In this document: positions 48,869 through 60,500 of the stretch, one piece after another | Layout of the letters: every line of letters begins with the position of its first letter | Numbering within the stretch: the first letter of the stretch is position 1 | Assembly: GCA_963693285.1 (NCBI GenBank) | Contig: OY848926.1 | Span: 2,423,001 to 2,487,000 of the forward strand | Reading direction: 5' to 3' | Length of the DNA: 64,000 nucleotides | Source of the DNA: Xestospongia muta | Lineage: Eukaryota > Porifera > Demospongiae > Haplosclerida > Petrosiidae | Program-made: the position numbers and the translations under genes | The notes under the pieces: model-generated | The model's database searches: none | Told to the model about the DNA's origin: nothing | The model's input: only the letters and a program-made list of their open reading frames with translations

Positions 48869-48990
48869 TAAGTTGTTCATCAACATGAGCAAATGATTTC
48901 TCGACTGAAGGCTCTAGTTTCTAACCCAACTTCTCCAACTACTTGTTTGGATATTTTAAACTCTTTCATTGATAAATTGTCATTTTGCAA
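48869..48990 (+). CDS. Possible coding exon just before the array (unidentified)
   Basis: An open stretch reads HQHEQMISRLKALVSNPTSP and continues TTCLDILNSFIDKLSFC. It is helix-like, has balanced composition and differs sharply from the array. A weak AG at 48868 and a weak GT after about 48988 could bound it. I do not recognise the family. It might be an exon of a gene whose intron holds the array, or a chance ORF. Confidence 0.3.
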
Positions 48991-48996
48991 GTTTAG

Positions 48997-51900
48997 TCAC
49001 CCAAGGGTCCCTCTTTGGGTTTTGTTGGTTTTTGTCACCAAAGGTCCCCCCTTGGGTTTGGAAGATTTTAAGTCACCAAACATCCCCCCTTGGGTTTAGA
49101 CAATTTTTCATTATCAAGGGTCCTCCCTTGGAATTTGAAGGGTTTTGCGACCCAAGGGTCCCCCTTGGGTTTTGCAAGTTTTTGTCACCCAAAGATCCCT
49201 CCTTGGGTTTTAAAGATTTTACGTCACCAAGGGTCCCCTCTTGGGTTTTGCAGGCTTTTGTCACCCAAGGGTCCCCCCTCATGTTTACAGGTTTTTGTCA
49301 ACCAAGGGTCCCCCCTTAGATTTGGAAGATTCTACGTCACTAATGGTCCACCCTTTGGTTTTGCAAGGTTTTGTCACCCAAAGTTCCACCCTTAGATTTC
49401 AAAGATTTTACATCACCAATGATCCACCCTTGGGTTTTGCAAGGTTTTGTCACCCGAAGTTCCCCCCTTGGATTTGGAAGATTTTACATCACCAAAGATC
49501 CCACCTTGGGTTTTTCAGGTTTGTCACCTAAGGGTCCCTCCTTGAGCTTGGATGATTTTACATCACCAAGGGTCTCCCCCTTGGGTTTAGATGATTTTTC
49601 GTTACCAAGGGTCCTTCATTGGGTTTTGCAAGTTTTTGTCACCCAAGGGTCCCCCCTTAGGTTTGGAAGATTTTACGTCACCAAGGGTCTCCCCCTTGAG
49701 TTTAGATGATTTTGCATTACTAAGGGTCCTTCATTGGGTTTTGCAAGTTTTTGTCACCCAAGGATCCCTCCTTGGGTTTGGAAAATTTTACGTCACAAAG
49801 GGTTTCCCCCTTGGGTTTAAACAATTTTTCATACAAAGGGTCCTTCATTGGGTTTTGCAGGCTTTTGTCACCCAAGGGTCCCTCCTTGTGTTTACAGGTT
49901 TTTGTCAACCAAGGGTCCCCTCCTGGGTTTGGAAGAATTTACGTCACCAAGGGTCCTCCCTTGGGTTTTTCAGGTTTGTCAACCAAGGGTCCCTCCTTGA
50001 GTTTGGAAGATTTTACATCACCAAGGGTCTTCCCCTTGGGTGTAGACAATTTTTCATTTCCAAGGATCCTCCATTGGGTTTTGAAGGTTTTTGTCACCCA
50101 AGGGTCCCCCCTTGGTTTTGCAAGTTTTTGTAACCCAAGGGTCCCCCCTTAGGTTTGGAAGAGTTTATGTCACCAATGGTCCCCCCTTGGGTTTTGCAGG
50201 GTTTGTCACTCAAAGTTCCTTCCTTGGGTTTGAAAGATTTTACATCATCAAGGGTCACCCTTGGGTTTTGCAAGTTTTGTCACCCAAAGGTCCTTCATTG
50301 TGTTTGGAAGATTTTAACTCACCAAGGGTCCCCCCTTGGGTTTAGATAATTTTTCATTACCAAGGATCCTCCCTTGGGTTTTGAAGGTTTTTGTCACCCA
50401 AGGCTCTGCCCTTGGTTTTACAGGTTTTGTCACCCAAGAGTCCACTCTTGGTTTTGGAAGATTTTACATCACTAAAGGTCCCCCCTGGGTTTATACATTT
50501 TGTCATCATCAAGATTCCCTCATTGGGTTTGGAGGTTTTTGTCACCCAAGGGTTCCCCCTTGGGTTTTGCAAGTTTTTGTCACCCAAGGATCCCTCCTTG
50601 GGTTTGGAAGATTTTACATCACCAAGGGTTCCCCCTTGGGTTTGGAAGATTTTACGTCACCAGGGGTCCCCCCTTGGGTTTTGCAGGGTTTGTCACCCAA
50701 AGTTCCCCCCTTAGGTTTGGAAGATTTTACATCACCAAGGGTCACCCTTGGGTTTTGCTGGTTTTTGTCACCCAAGAGACCCCCCTTGGGTTTGGAAGAT
50801 TTTAAGTCACCAAGCATCCCCCTTGGGTTTAGACAATTTTTTATTACCAAGGGTCCTCCTTTGGGATTTGAAGGTTTTTGTCACCCAAGGGTCCCCCCTT
50901 GGGTTTGGAAGATTTTACGTCACCAAGGGTCCCCTCTTGGGTTTTGCAAGTTTTTGTCACCCAAGGGTCCCCCCTTGGATTTTGCAGGGTTTGTCACCCA
51001 AAGTTCCCCGCTTAGGTTTGGAAGATTTTACGTCACCAAGGGTCACCATTGGGTTTTGCTGGTTTTTGTCACCCAAGGGACCCCGTTTTGCTGGTTTTTG
51101 TCACCCAAGGGACCCCCCTTGGGTTTAGAAGATTTTAAGTCACCAAGCATCCCCCATGGGTTTAGACAATTTTTTATTACCAAGGGTCCTCCCTTGGGAT
51201 TTAACTTTTTTTGTCACCCAAGGGTCCCCCCTTGGGTTTTGCAAGTTTTTGTAACCCAAGGGTCCCCCCTTAGGTTTGGAAGATTTTACCACCACCAAGG
51301 GTCCCCCCTTGGGTTTTGCAGGGTTTGTCACCCAAAGTTCCCCCCTTAGGTTTGAAAGATTTTACGTCACCAAGGGTCACCCTTGGGTTTTGCAAGTTTT
51401 GTCACCCAAGGGTCCCCCATTGTGTTTGGAAGATTTTACGTCACCAAGGGTCCCCCCTTGGGTTTAGACAATTTTTCATTACCAAGTGTCCTCCCTTGGG
51501 TTTTGGAGGTTTTTGTCACCCAAGAGTCCTCTCTTGGTTTTGGAAGATTTAACGTCACTAAAGGTCCCCCTTGGGTTTATACATTTTGTCATCATCAAGG
51601 TTCCCCCATTGGGTTTGGAGGTTTTTGTCACCCAAGTGTTCCCCCTTGGATTTTGCAAATTTTTGTCACCCAAGGGTCTCCCCTTGGGTTTGGAAGATTT
51701 TAAGTCACCAAGCATACCCCCTTGAGTTTAGACAATTTTTCATTATCAAGGGTCCTCCCTTGGGTTTTGAAGGTTTTTGTCACCCAAGGGTCCCCCCTTG
51801 GGTTTGAAAGATTTTACGTCACCAAGGGTCACCCTTGGGTTTTGGAAGTTTTGTCACCCAAGGGTCCCCCGTTGGGCTTTGCAGGTTTGTCACCCAAAGG

Positions 51901-52890
51901 TCCCCCATTGTGTTTGGAAGATTTTACGTCACCAAGGGTCCCCCTTGGGGTTAGACAATTTTTCATTACCAAGGGTCCTCCCTTGGGTTTTGGAGGTTTT
52001 TGTCACCCAAGAGTCTTCTCTTGGTTTTGGAAGATTTAACATCACTAAAGTTCCCCCCTGGGTTTATACGTTTTGTCATCATCAAGGTTCCCCCATTGGG
52101 TTTGCAGGTTTTTGTCACCCAAAGGTTTCCCCTTGGATTTTGCAAGTTTTTGTCACCCAAGGATCCCTCCTCGGATTTTGATGATTTTACGTCACCAAGG
52201 GTCCCCTCTTGGGTTTTGCAGGCTTTTGTCACCCACTGGTCCCCCCTTGTGTTCACAGGTTTTTGTCAACCAAGTGTCCCCCCTTGGGTTTGGAAGATTT
52301 TACGTCACCAATGATCCACCCTTGGGTTTTGCAAGGTTTTGTCACCCAAAGTTCCCCCCTTGGGTTTGGAAGATTTTATGCCACCAAGGGTTCTCCCTTG
52401 GGTTTTTCAGGTTTGTCACCCAAGGGTCCCTCCTTGAGTTTGGAAGATTTTACATCATCAAAGGTCTCTCCCTTGGGTGTAGACGATTTTTCATTACCAA
52501 GGGTCCTTCATTGGGTTTTGGAGGTTTTTGTCACCCAAGGGTCCCTCCTCGTGTTTACAGGTTTTTGTCAACCAAGGGTCCCCCCTTAGGTTTGGAAGAT
52601 TTTACATCACCAATGATCCACCCTTGGGTTTTGCAAGGTTTTGTCACCCAAAGTTCCCCCCTTGGGTTTGGAAGATTTTATGCCACCAAGGGTTCTCCCT
52701 TGGGTTTTTCAGGTTTGTCACCCAAGGGTCCCTCCTTGAGTTTGGAAGATTTTACATCATCAAAGGTCTCTCCCTTGGGTGTAGACGATTTTTCATTACC
52801 AAGGGTCCTTCATTGGGTTTTGGAGGTTTTTGTCACCCAAAGGTCTGCCCCTGGGTTTACAGGTTTTTGTCACCCAAGGGTCTACCATTT
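48997..52890 (+). repeat. Minisatellite array, 38-bp unit with palindromic core (about 100 units)
   Basis: Some 3.9 kb of tandem copies. Each unit has a core close to CCAAGGGTCCCCCCTTGGG, in which CCAAGG and CCTTGG pair around a short C-rich loop, plus a T-rich variable part. Variable parts fall into a few types: ggaagattttacgtca, gcaagtttttgtcac, gacaatttttcatta. Counting between cores gives 38 bp. Because 38 is not a multiple of 3, three units (114 bp) return to frame. All three forward frames stay open over hundreds of codons with the same peptide motifs (GSPLGF, HPRVPPWV, SPKGPPLG). The long ORFs (50336-51349, 52073-52921) are therefore a by-product of a stop-poor unit and are not listed as genes. 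Confidence 0.95.
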
Positions 52891-52905
52891 GTACACAATA
52901 CAGCA
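52303..52905 (+). repeat. Higher-order duplication of about 302 bp (8-unit block) at the array's right end
   Basis: The phrase caatgatccaccc occurs at about 52309 and again at about 52611, and the sequence between is nearly identical to what follows the second. The 302-bp spacing is 8 monomers. This is recent unequal exchange inside the array. Confidence 0.8.
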
Positions 52906-52929
52906 CTGCTTAGTTTTATAAGTCTTCTC

Positions 52930-53162
52930 ATCTATTGCCTTCTCTCCTCAATTCCTTCTGCTTATAATAATACTGAGCTTTCTTTCTATTCATTAAGAGA
53001 TGGTGATCATAAAGAGGTGTGGTTTAGGTTCTTTTCAACTCCACCTATACCTTGGAAGTGTGTTGCCATGGTGATAGCAATTTCATGGTTATTACAGATT
53101 CCTTGTGTGTTTTCAGTATTATCATTACCACATCAATCTTTGAACAAGGCAGAAATTGTTTA
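52930..53162 (+). CDS. Possible coding exon just after the array (unidentified)
   Basis: After the array an open frame continues for about 80 codons with ordinary composition (DGDHKEVWFRFFSTPPIP, then VAMVIAISWLLQIPCVFSVL) to a TAG at 53160-53162. A strong AG at 53098-53099 lies inside it, so the real exon could start there or on the left. A second open stretch after an AG at about 53260 reads KFYTILDCSTRLQLLISLVEL*. The parts could belong to the same unknown gene as 48869-48990. I do not recognise the family. Confidence 0.25.
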
Positions 53163-53768
53163 GAGAAACACTTAAAAGTATATTTTATGTTTTAATTAAT
53201 TTTGTTTGTGAGTTGTTTGATCACATATAAAATATATCTTTATAATGATTATTATAGAAAGTTCTACACCATACTGGATTGTTCTACCAGACTTCAACTT
53301 TTGATATCTCTAGTAGAATTGTAATTTCTCTACCATCCATCGTTTTTGTCATTTACTTCTCTCATTTTATGTACTGATCGGAACATTCAACTAGATGCAT
53401 ATTCCTTTATTTACTGGAATGTGATTGTAATAACAGGTCAATGTTTAGTTGACAATCAGTATGTTATAGGAGATGGAACTATAGTTTACTTTTTTCCCAA
53501 GGTAAAATGAATTGTCATTAAGGCCACTCTTGTTTTAAATGAAGTAATTTATTTATGTAGAAAAGGTGGCTGAATAAGTGGATGGTGTGGGATTAATAAG
53601 CAACATGCTGTTGACTGACCAGTGTCTGTAAATTAATCATGACAAACAGTTAAAATGTATCAAGTTGTGATTCAGTCTATTAATTAAACCTTAATATGTA
53701 AAGTTTATTAATATACCATTTTTACAATAACAATTATAGTTAACTAGTCTGCCACAATCTGAAATCTG

Positions 53769-53970
53769 ATTGGTTAGCATTTGCTGTTCTAAAAAGGCGC
53801 AAATGTGGCACTGAACTAACCAATAAGATTTCTTGATTTTGATAAAGATCATAATATTGTGGTTATCTAAGCTAAGTCTTCCTAAAAGACAATGTGGTTA
53901 CTGGTAAGTCTAGTTTGTCTGATTACTGCGCATGCCCAGTAGAAAGCCCAGGGAAAAGGCGGTATAAAAA
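53769..53970 (+). promoter_or_regulatory. Orphan promoter-like cluster: inverted CCAAT pair, NRF1-like site, TATA box
   Basis: attggttag (53769-53777) and ctaaccaat (53816-53824) form a perfect 9-bp inverted pair of CCAAT boxes. A second ctgattgg CCAAT box overlaps. gcgcatgccc (53928-53937) resembles an NRF1 site, and tataaaaa lies at 53963-53970. The spacing suits a transcription start near 53995. No ORF of note follows, so the product would be noncoding or spliced. Confidence 0.4.
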
Positions 53971-54791
53971 ACTATCTGCAATTGTGTCTTGTTTGTCTGA
54001 CTCCAGTGCTTGTTTTTCTATCTCCTTGAGTGAATCCAGCTATTTAGCAACCATATATACGTGACAACAATGTCGTTTTACTGAGTGCTATACCCGATGA
54101 ACAGTGTACAACTTACTTAAATTTAAGTTAAAGACAGAGACAGTCAAATAAGTTTCTTTTCTTTATATGTTTGTGTCCTACTATATAACCACCAGCCTTA
54201 ACTTTTATACAACAGTTGCTATTTTAATAACCAGCTTTATCTTTCAAATAGCTACAATCTTCATTTTTGTACCACAAACACTTAACTACTATAGCCTTCC
54301 TTACTGAACAAATAGCTGTTTTAAAGTAACTAGCCTTTCCTGACATTCTTCTCAGTTGTAGTCACTTGCAATAACCAACCCTTCTTGTTGAACAACTTAC
54401 AGTTTTATTCAAGTATGTACTGGTAGCTCCTTTCTAACCACTTGTCGTTAGTTAGTTTAAAGACCTGACATCACTGTTTTTTTTCAATATTTTATCAGTT
54501 TTCTTTTTATTCTATAGAAATAAATACAACTCTCTCTGCAAGTTAACTGTCGTGTCTCTATCTTGTCTATCAATGATGTCCTTGCATATTGTGGACTGGA
54601 CTTTTAAAAAACATAACTGTTGTTGCTGCTGACTACAGCCTATCACGTCCAGCTAAGATACCTTTTTGCTCACCTCTCATGCAGAAAAATGCAGTCAAAA
54701 TAAATCAAGGTCAACAACAAAGAAAACATGCTTTTGTTGCAGTACAAAAGAGAAAGAAAACGTACTCAGGTCAGAGTAAATGTACAGCATG

Positions 54792-54797
<6 letters not shown>

Positions 54798-54867
<70 letters not shown>

Positions 54868-54868
54868 G
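54798..54868. repeat. (AT)n then (AC)n microsatellite
   Basis: About 30 AT units lead directly into about 6 AC units. The compound run is near-pure. Confidence 0.95.
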
Positions 54869-55532
54869 AAAGCTTAATCCTGAGCTCTTTAGCTGCATGT
54901 CTGGACCAATAGTTGTTGTTGTCTTTTTACATATGTATTAGCCTCTTTAGTTACTTTGTCATGACATTGTGGGACCCATTGATTTCTTGTGCGAGTCTAA
55001 TTCTATAGAATGTTAGTATGTTACCAAAGTCTAGTTCTTGCTCAGTTTCTAAATCAGCCTTCAGTTGGCCACTTTGGCAGCCAAGTAGTAATTGATGCAC
55101 ATACAAAGCTGTTATATCAATAGACTCAGAGCCTTACATATTCTGTAGAGACATTTTGCTATTGTCATTTAAATACTTACCTAATTAAACAGAACTAGAA
55201 TGGTTTGTGCAAACCTTCCCAGACTGTGAAATTTTTCATGAACCCCGCAGTTGACAATAAGCATGCAGTGTTAAGTTAAATAGCCCTGACAGCTAGCTGA
55301 AAAGCTTAGTAGTTGTACTTGGGCTTCATGTTGAGAACCAGATTGGAAACCTGAAAAATATCTAGACAATATAATGGAATATACAGCCTGCTTACAAGTT
55401 CAATTTCTGTGGGCCCACTAGAATTATGTCTTGTAATTAATTTCTACCATCCCTCACCCCTTTACAGTTATAAGCAACCTCACCTTGTAGTTTATATTAG
55501 AGAGGCTTATATAATACTCATCCACTCAATAT

Positions 55533-55533
55533 A

Positions 55534-55592
<59 letters not shown>
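55533..55592. repeat. (CATA)n then (TA)n microsatellite
   Basis: About seven units of CATA precede about 15 units of AT. The compound run is pure. Confidence 0.95.
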
Positions 55593-55596
<4 letters not shown>

Positions 55597-55654
55597 AGTT
55601 ACTTAGAGACTACACCAGCAGTTCTGGTATGGCAGATGTAGCTTTCCTCTTGGT

Positions 55655-55813
55655 TGTAGCTTCCAACCACATCTATTCTAGCTAATGAAGAGCCAGGCAT
55701 CTTGTTAACTATAAATACTGGTAGAGCGTCTTTGCTGTATCTTCCAACCACGTGTATTCTAGCTAATGAAGAGGCATCTTGTTAACATTAAAGACTAGTA
55801 GATCCTCCTTGCT
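55655..55813. repeat. Diverged tandem duplication, unit about 80 bp
   Basis: gtagcttccaaccac ... ttctagctaatgaaga ... catcttgttaac repeats as gtatcttccaaccac ... ttctagctaatgaaga ... catcttgttaac. Two copies, about 85 percent alike by eye. Confidence 0.75.
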
Positions 55814-56309
55814 AAGTACATTGATACTCCAACCCTCTTGTAATATTCTTGCTATAAATACAACAGTAATATCTATTGGATAACTACAATGTTGGAACAG
55901 TCATCTACTAGAGTTGTAGTTTGTGCAAACTTTTGAGATCAATTTTATGGCTATTTCTGTAGTTACTATGTTTATTGCCTCTCCATTGAATGTTCTAACT
56001 CTTGTGATCAACAAGTACACCCTATAACAAGCATGTATACGTATCCTTTCTTGTTCATACATGCACACACCCTTTGTTAATCCTATACCAACCTCTTATG
56101 ATCCCCATAACAAGTACATTCAGACACGCTTGTAACTTTCTTTTGTGTCTTTTTAGTCTGTACATGTTTAAACCTCTTAATCTCTTTGTAATCTGTTGGT
56201 AAATTCATAATCTTTTTGTACCTTTATTTGCATGAATTCTGTTTTTTAGCAAACCTTTTGTGATCTCGTACACTGAAATTATATAATTTTGTAAATCTCC
56301 TTTTCACAC

Positions 56310-56380
56310 TAAGTCTAAGTATCATTTTGTCTACAAGACTAACATCAATTATCAAGTACAATCATCAATAAAAATGTACT
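56310..56380 (+). repeat. Dispersed repeat family R2, uninterrupted copy
   Basis: aagtatcattttgtctac runs straight into aagactaacatcaattatc. In the copy at 45961/48383 the LINE lies exactly between these two blocks, so this copy shows the unoccupied form. Confidence 0.6.
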
Positions 56381-56889
56381 AAAGTGTTTAACCTCGCTGC
56401 AGTGCCCAGTGTAGATCTATACTGCATGTACATGTACATTTAAGATTGGACAAGTTGTGGTCAAATTATTTAAAGAATCACGTGATGCACATTACAAACT
56501 GTTGTTTGATGACTCAGTATTTTTCTTCAATCAAAGGGAAAAAAGCTTTGTCGTTTACAGGGTATTCTGCACTCTAATTGACATGTCTGTGAAGCTGTAA
56601 CTGAGTAAGTAATAGTATCATTCAATTGCCAAGCAAGATTAAGTGCTAGATTCGTGATGAAAGTTTCTCTGAGCCTTTACGTGACGCTTTAAAATGTATT
56701 AATATTTCATATACAAAATTTATTGTAACTTGAAAATGAAACGTTCTTTGGAAACGTCCCGTAGCACATATATAAATCGATATATTATCTATTAGTAGTT
56801 GTTTTTTCAGTGCTTTGAGACATTTCCTGAATGCGTTACTTCACTCCAAGTGGAAACTACCTTATCCACCTGAGCTTGGACTTGGCCAG

Positions 56890-56909
56890 GGGTGTGTGTG
56901 TGTGTGTGC
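56890..56909. repeat. (GT)n microsatellite
   Basis: About nine GT units after a short G run. Confidence 0.9.
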
Positions 56910-57267
56910 TCAGCATTCTCTCTAACTAATGCTCCATCTTCCGCTGTCAATGACCAATCACATTTTCTGTTGACTGTACACCTCCAATAAATTTCTGCCA
57001 GTAAAATTTCTCCAGTTTACTAAATACTTATATCCATTGTAATAGAGGGCTGGGGCTGCTTTCACTGTTGGTGTAAACTCCATAATAGATTATGAGTGAA
57101 CATTGCACTGCAAACAAACATAAGGAGCTTAAATACTAAGTCAAAGAGGGCAGGTTCTTTGATATGACCTCATGGAACAACCATTTAATAGTACTTTGAT
57201 ATGCTTTCTTATGCTCTCTTGGAACAATTATTTAGCTTACTAATTGTTTAAAGACTACTTTACAACT

Positions 57268-57392
57268 TACACTGTAGGCAAAATGACACAAATTTGTAGA
57301 CAGTGACACTTGTAGGCAGTGTGAGAGTAGGGAAATGAGATGTGGGCAAAGTGAGAACAAATCATTATAACTAATTAATTGAACAAAAATAT
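57268..57392 (-). repeat. Dispersed repeat family R2, inverted copy
   Basis: Its reverse complement matches 45961-46077 (tttttgttca, ctcatttccctac, cattttgcctac). It lies 135 bp downstream of the TMEM104 stop, in the gene-poor region. Confidence 0.55.
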
Positions 57393-57525
57393 TGCTTCAC
57401 ACCAAAGAGAACTATTCATATTAAGAATTTATCAGGAGAACAATAACTTCAAATGACCATAAAAACATTAAATAATATTATCTCTACATAATTATAGCAA
57501 GTGTTAAAATCATGCTTAACATAAC

Positions 57526-60500
57526 TTAAAAGATGTCTGCCCTTTTAGGTGGTGAAAGAGATAAATCTACAATCATAAATATTACACTTATCAGTGACCA
57601 ACATACAACAATGGACACAACTATAATGTGACTGAATGGTGACTTGTGAGGGCTTTTGTACTTTCCAAATTGCTTTTGCATTGTCCAACGTGCCATGAGC
57701 ACTAAAGAAGCTGGTATAATATATTGCACTCCTACCCCTGGAAAAGAACCTGTGATACTGACAAGAATATCAACCTGTTGAGTGGCAATTGCAATTATCG
57801 TAGGAAATGCTAAAGTAACTAGAGGGAAAACGATTCGGTCAACAATGAAAGAGAATTGGTAGTCTTTTCCTTTCAACTTTTGAAGAGCTGTTTTTACTAA
57901 AGCCTTAAGGTTATCACGAAGAGTCACTGATATTATTGGAAAACTAGCACTTAAAGTAAAAACTGGGAACAAGGCAAGATAAGTTCCAATGATGAGCTTA
58001 TAAATAGGATCCCCAGGTTTGAAGAAATCCAGGGTATATAATGGGCTCATGTCATTAAGATTAAAAGCAAACACACCTGTATATACCAACAGGAAGTAGA
58101 AGACAATAATTAGAACAAAATCACCAAGCAGAATTGAGTATATGTATTTCTTCGAAGACATAGGAGTCACAATCCCTGGTAAAGAGTGTTGACACATGAA
58201 AGCATAGATACTAATTCCAAAGAGTGCAGGAAAAGCTGAGATGTTAGCTAGTTTAGGAAAATTATGTTGCCCTGATGAAATCCTTACTGTAGCTAGTGAA
58301 ATCATGAAAAGGAATGCTAGAATAAAGTATGTTGTAAATCAATAAACAATGTTATTATCATAACGTACCTAAATATCTCATGATAGTCGTAACAACTTGT
58401 AGAATCATTGTTTTAGTCATATTGAAAAATGTAAAAGGTCCAATACACAAGAGAAATAAAGCCTATTATAAATGAGCATTAAGATAAACTGGTCTGAGTG
58501 TGATGTCTTACAAGGAAAATGTAGTAGACTTGTATTTTGGATAAATCACCAATACAATTATGGTCACTTTCATAGGGGCCATTTTCTTCATCCAAAAATT
58601 CATCAGTTTTATTTATAAGTGAGTCGTTACCATAGTATAGTGCTAGATAGCTATCACAAAACATGAGCTAGAATCTTGATAATATAGGTTCTTACCAAAA
58701 AACACGTGTCAAAGAAGCAGGGGCAGTTACTGCATATATAGCCAAATCACCAAACAAGTAAAGACATATGCACACATAATATAAAACAACACCAACTAAA
58801 TTAACAAACCAGATAATAAAAGTAGAACAATATCACTATTCATCTTACATGTGGGATAAAATAGACTTGCCATTGCACCCTGTATAGAAAATAACATAAC
58901 AAATTGTGTTATGATCACTGAATATAAGACACTGGAACTTCATTCAAATTAAAGATTAGTGATGCTGCTAAATAGTGAGGTGACTATGGAATGCTAGAGG
59001 CATGATCAATAATATCCAATATCATATTGCATGAAATAGAAGCTTAAATCTTTGTTGTCTGGCATCCACGCCAATGTGTCATGGTTTTCAACGATAGCTA
59101 GAAACCAGACAAACAGCTAATAACTATGGGAATACCTGCCACACTTCAAATGGCTCAACAGAAATAAAATCATCATAATCAGCTAGCTTGCAGCTACATA
59201 AATCAGGTTCATATTATTAAAACACTAATGTTGAGCTATGTACACCTAACTTTACTGTTTAAACATACCAGTTCATACTTTGTCTTAATTTCATAGTCCT
59301 CATCTGTAGGAGCAAGATGCAATATTTCTAAAAATATAATGTTTTTTCAGTGCATGCAAAGACAAGGTAAGAACTAGTCATGTTGTACCAAATTAGTTTA
59401 GCAAAGCAAATAATGAAAAACTATCAAAACAACATGTGAACATGGTGATTTATCATCACATTAACACATGCAGACATCAGTACTAACCACATAGATGACA
59501 GCAAACTTAGTTATGAAAATATGTTCCATTACAAATTACAAAGTTAATTATGTAGGCAAAATTAATAACTACTATAGACGAGTTTTTAATAAATTATATT
59601 TACTGTAAAACACTAAATCCTTTTACTGTCTGACAAATAAAGGCAGGAGTGGGTCAATGACAAATTTATTTAATTAATAGACCAAACACACACAAACAAA
59701 GTACTGTAAACCTTGCCCACATAGTGAGTGGAGAGAGTTAATAAATCAAAGCAAGTAAATAATATGTCACAAAACAATCTTAGGACCAGCTTGCATGCTC
59801 TATTTGCTACCTTCCAAAATCCAAGCCTTGTTTATTTGCCTCTCTGCTATCCTGGTAATCTTAATCATTTAATTAACAAGTGACAATGTATTAATGTATT
59901 TAACAATTAGATGGACTATGTACTGCAATCATGCAGAGGGAGTGAAATCACAACTTATCATAAAAGTACAATTAAAAAAAAATAAAATGTGAAATGGTCA
60001 GTTAGTAATATAGTTATATGAATATTTACATGAATGCATAAGGAATACCTGAGTCAGAAGCTGGTTGTAAGAGAGGAGTTATTTCAGTAATGTTAACGTC
60101 TTCCTCTTTACTGGCTGGGTTGTGCACACCAGAAACATCAACACAGAAATTAGAAGTTCCTGAGGTAATAGGAGGCTATAAAAGTAAAAAACGTAAACAG
60201 ATTCATCCATAACCATTAAAGGTAAAATAATTGTACGTATAATTTTCACATCTCAAAGTGTATTTAACCAATACAATCATATAGTAGTATATATAATAAA
60301 TCCATAATTACACTGTTATCAACTAGTCAGATTGTAATTATATGTTTCTCACTGCAATGGTGTTAACAAGGAGAAAAACTCTATATGAACATTCGGTACT
60401 TATTACAGCCTCCATATTTTGTATTTAGTAAGTCTATAAGAATTTCTGTTTTCATAAGTTATAAGCTTAAAAGACCAGCTATTTTGTCCAAGAAAAAAAT

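Larger units (their letters stand above)
53330..57525. other. Long gene-poor region
   Basis: About 4.2 kb without a supportable gene. It holds a promoter-like cluster (53769-53970), three microsatellites (54798-54868, 55533-55592, 56890-56909), a short tandem duplication (55655-55813), an R2 copy (56310-56380) and an inverted R2 copy (57268-57392). ORFs of 60-70 codons (54589-54798, 55409-55606) run into microsatellites and look spurious. Confidence 0.6.

Noticed and set aside
50336..51349. 337-codon ORF and other long ORFs in the array
   Set aside because: All three forward frames are open because the 38-bp unit lacks stops. Length is therefore no evidence of coding, and no start context or homologous domain was seen.
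48997..52890. CRISPR-like array (repeats with palindromic core and variable spacers)
   Set aside because: The spacers belong to a few related types and are not unique, the genome is clearly animal with introns, and no cas-like gene is near. It is a minisatellite.
54589..54898. Small ORFs beside the (AT)n run
   Set aside because: One ends in and one is mostly made of microsatellite translation (repeated Ile-Tyr).
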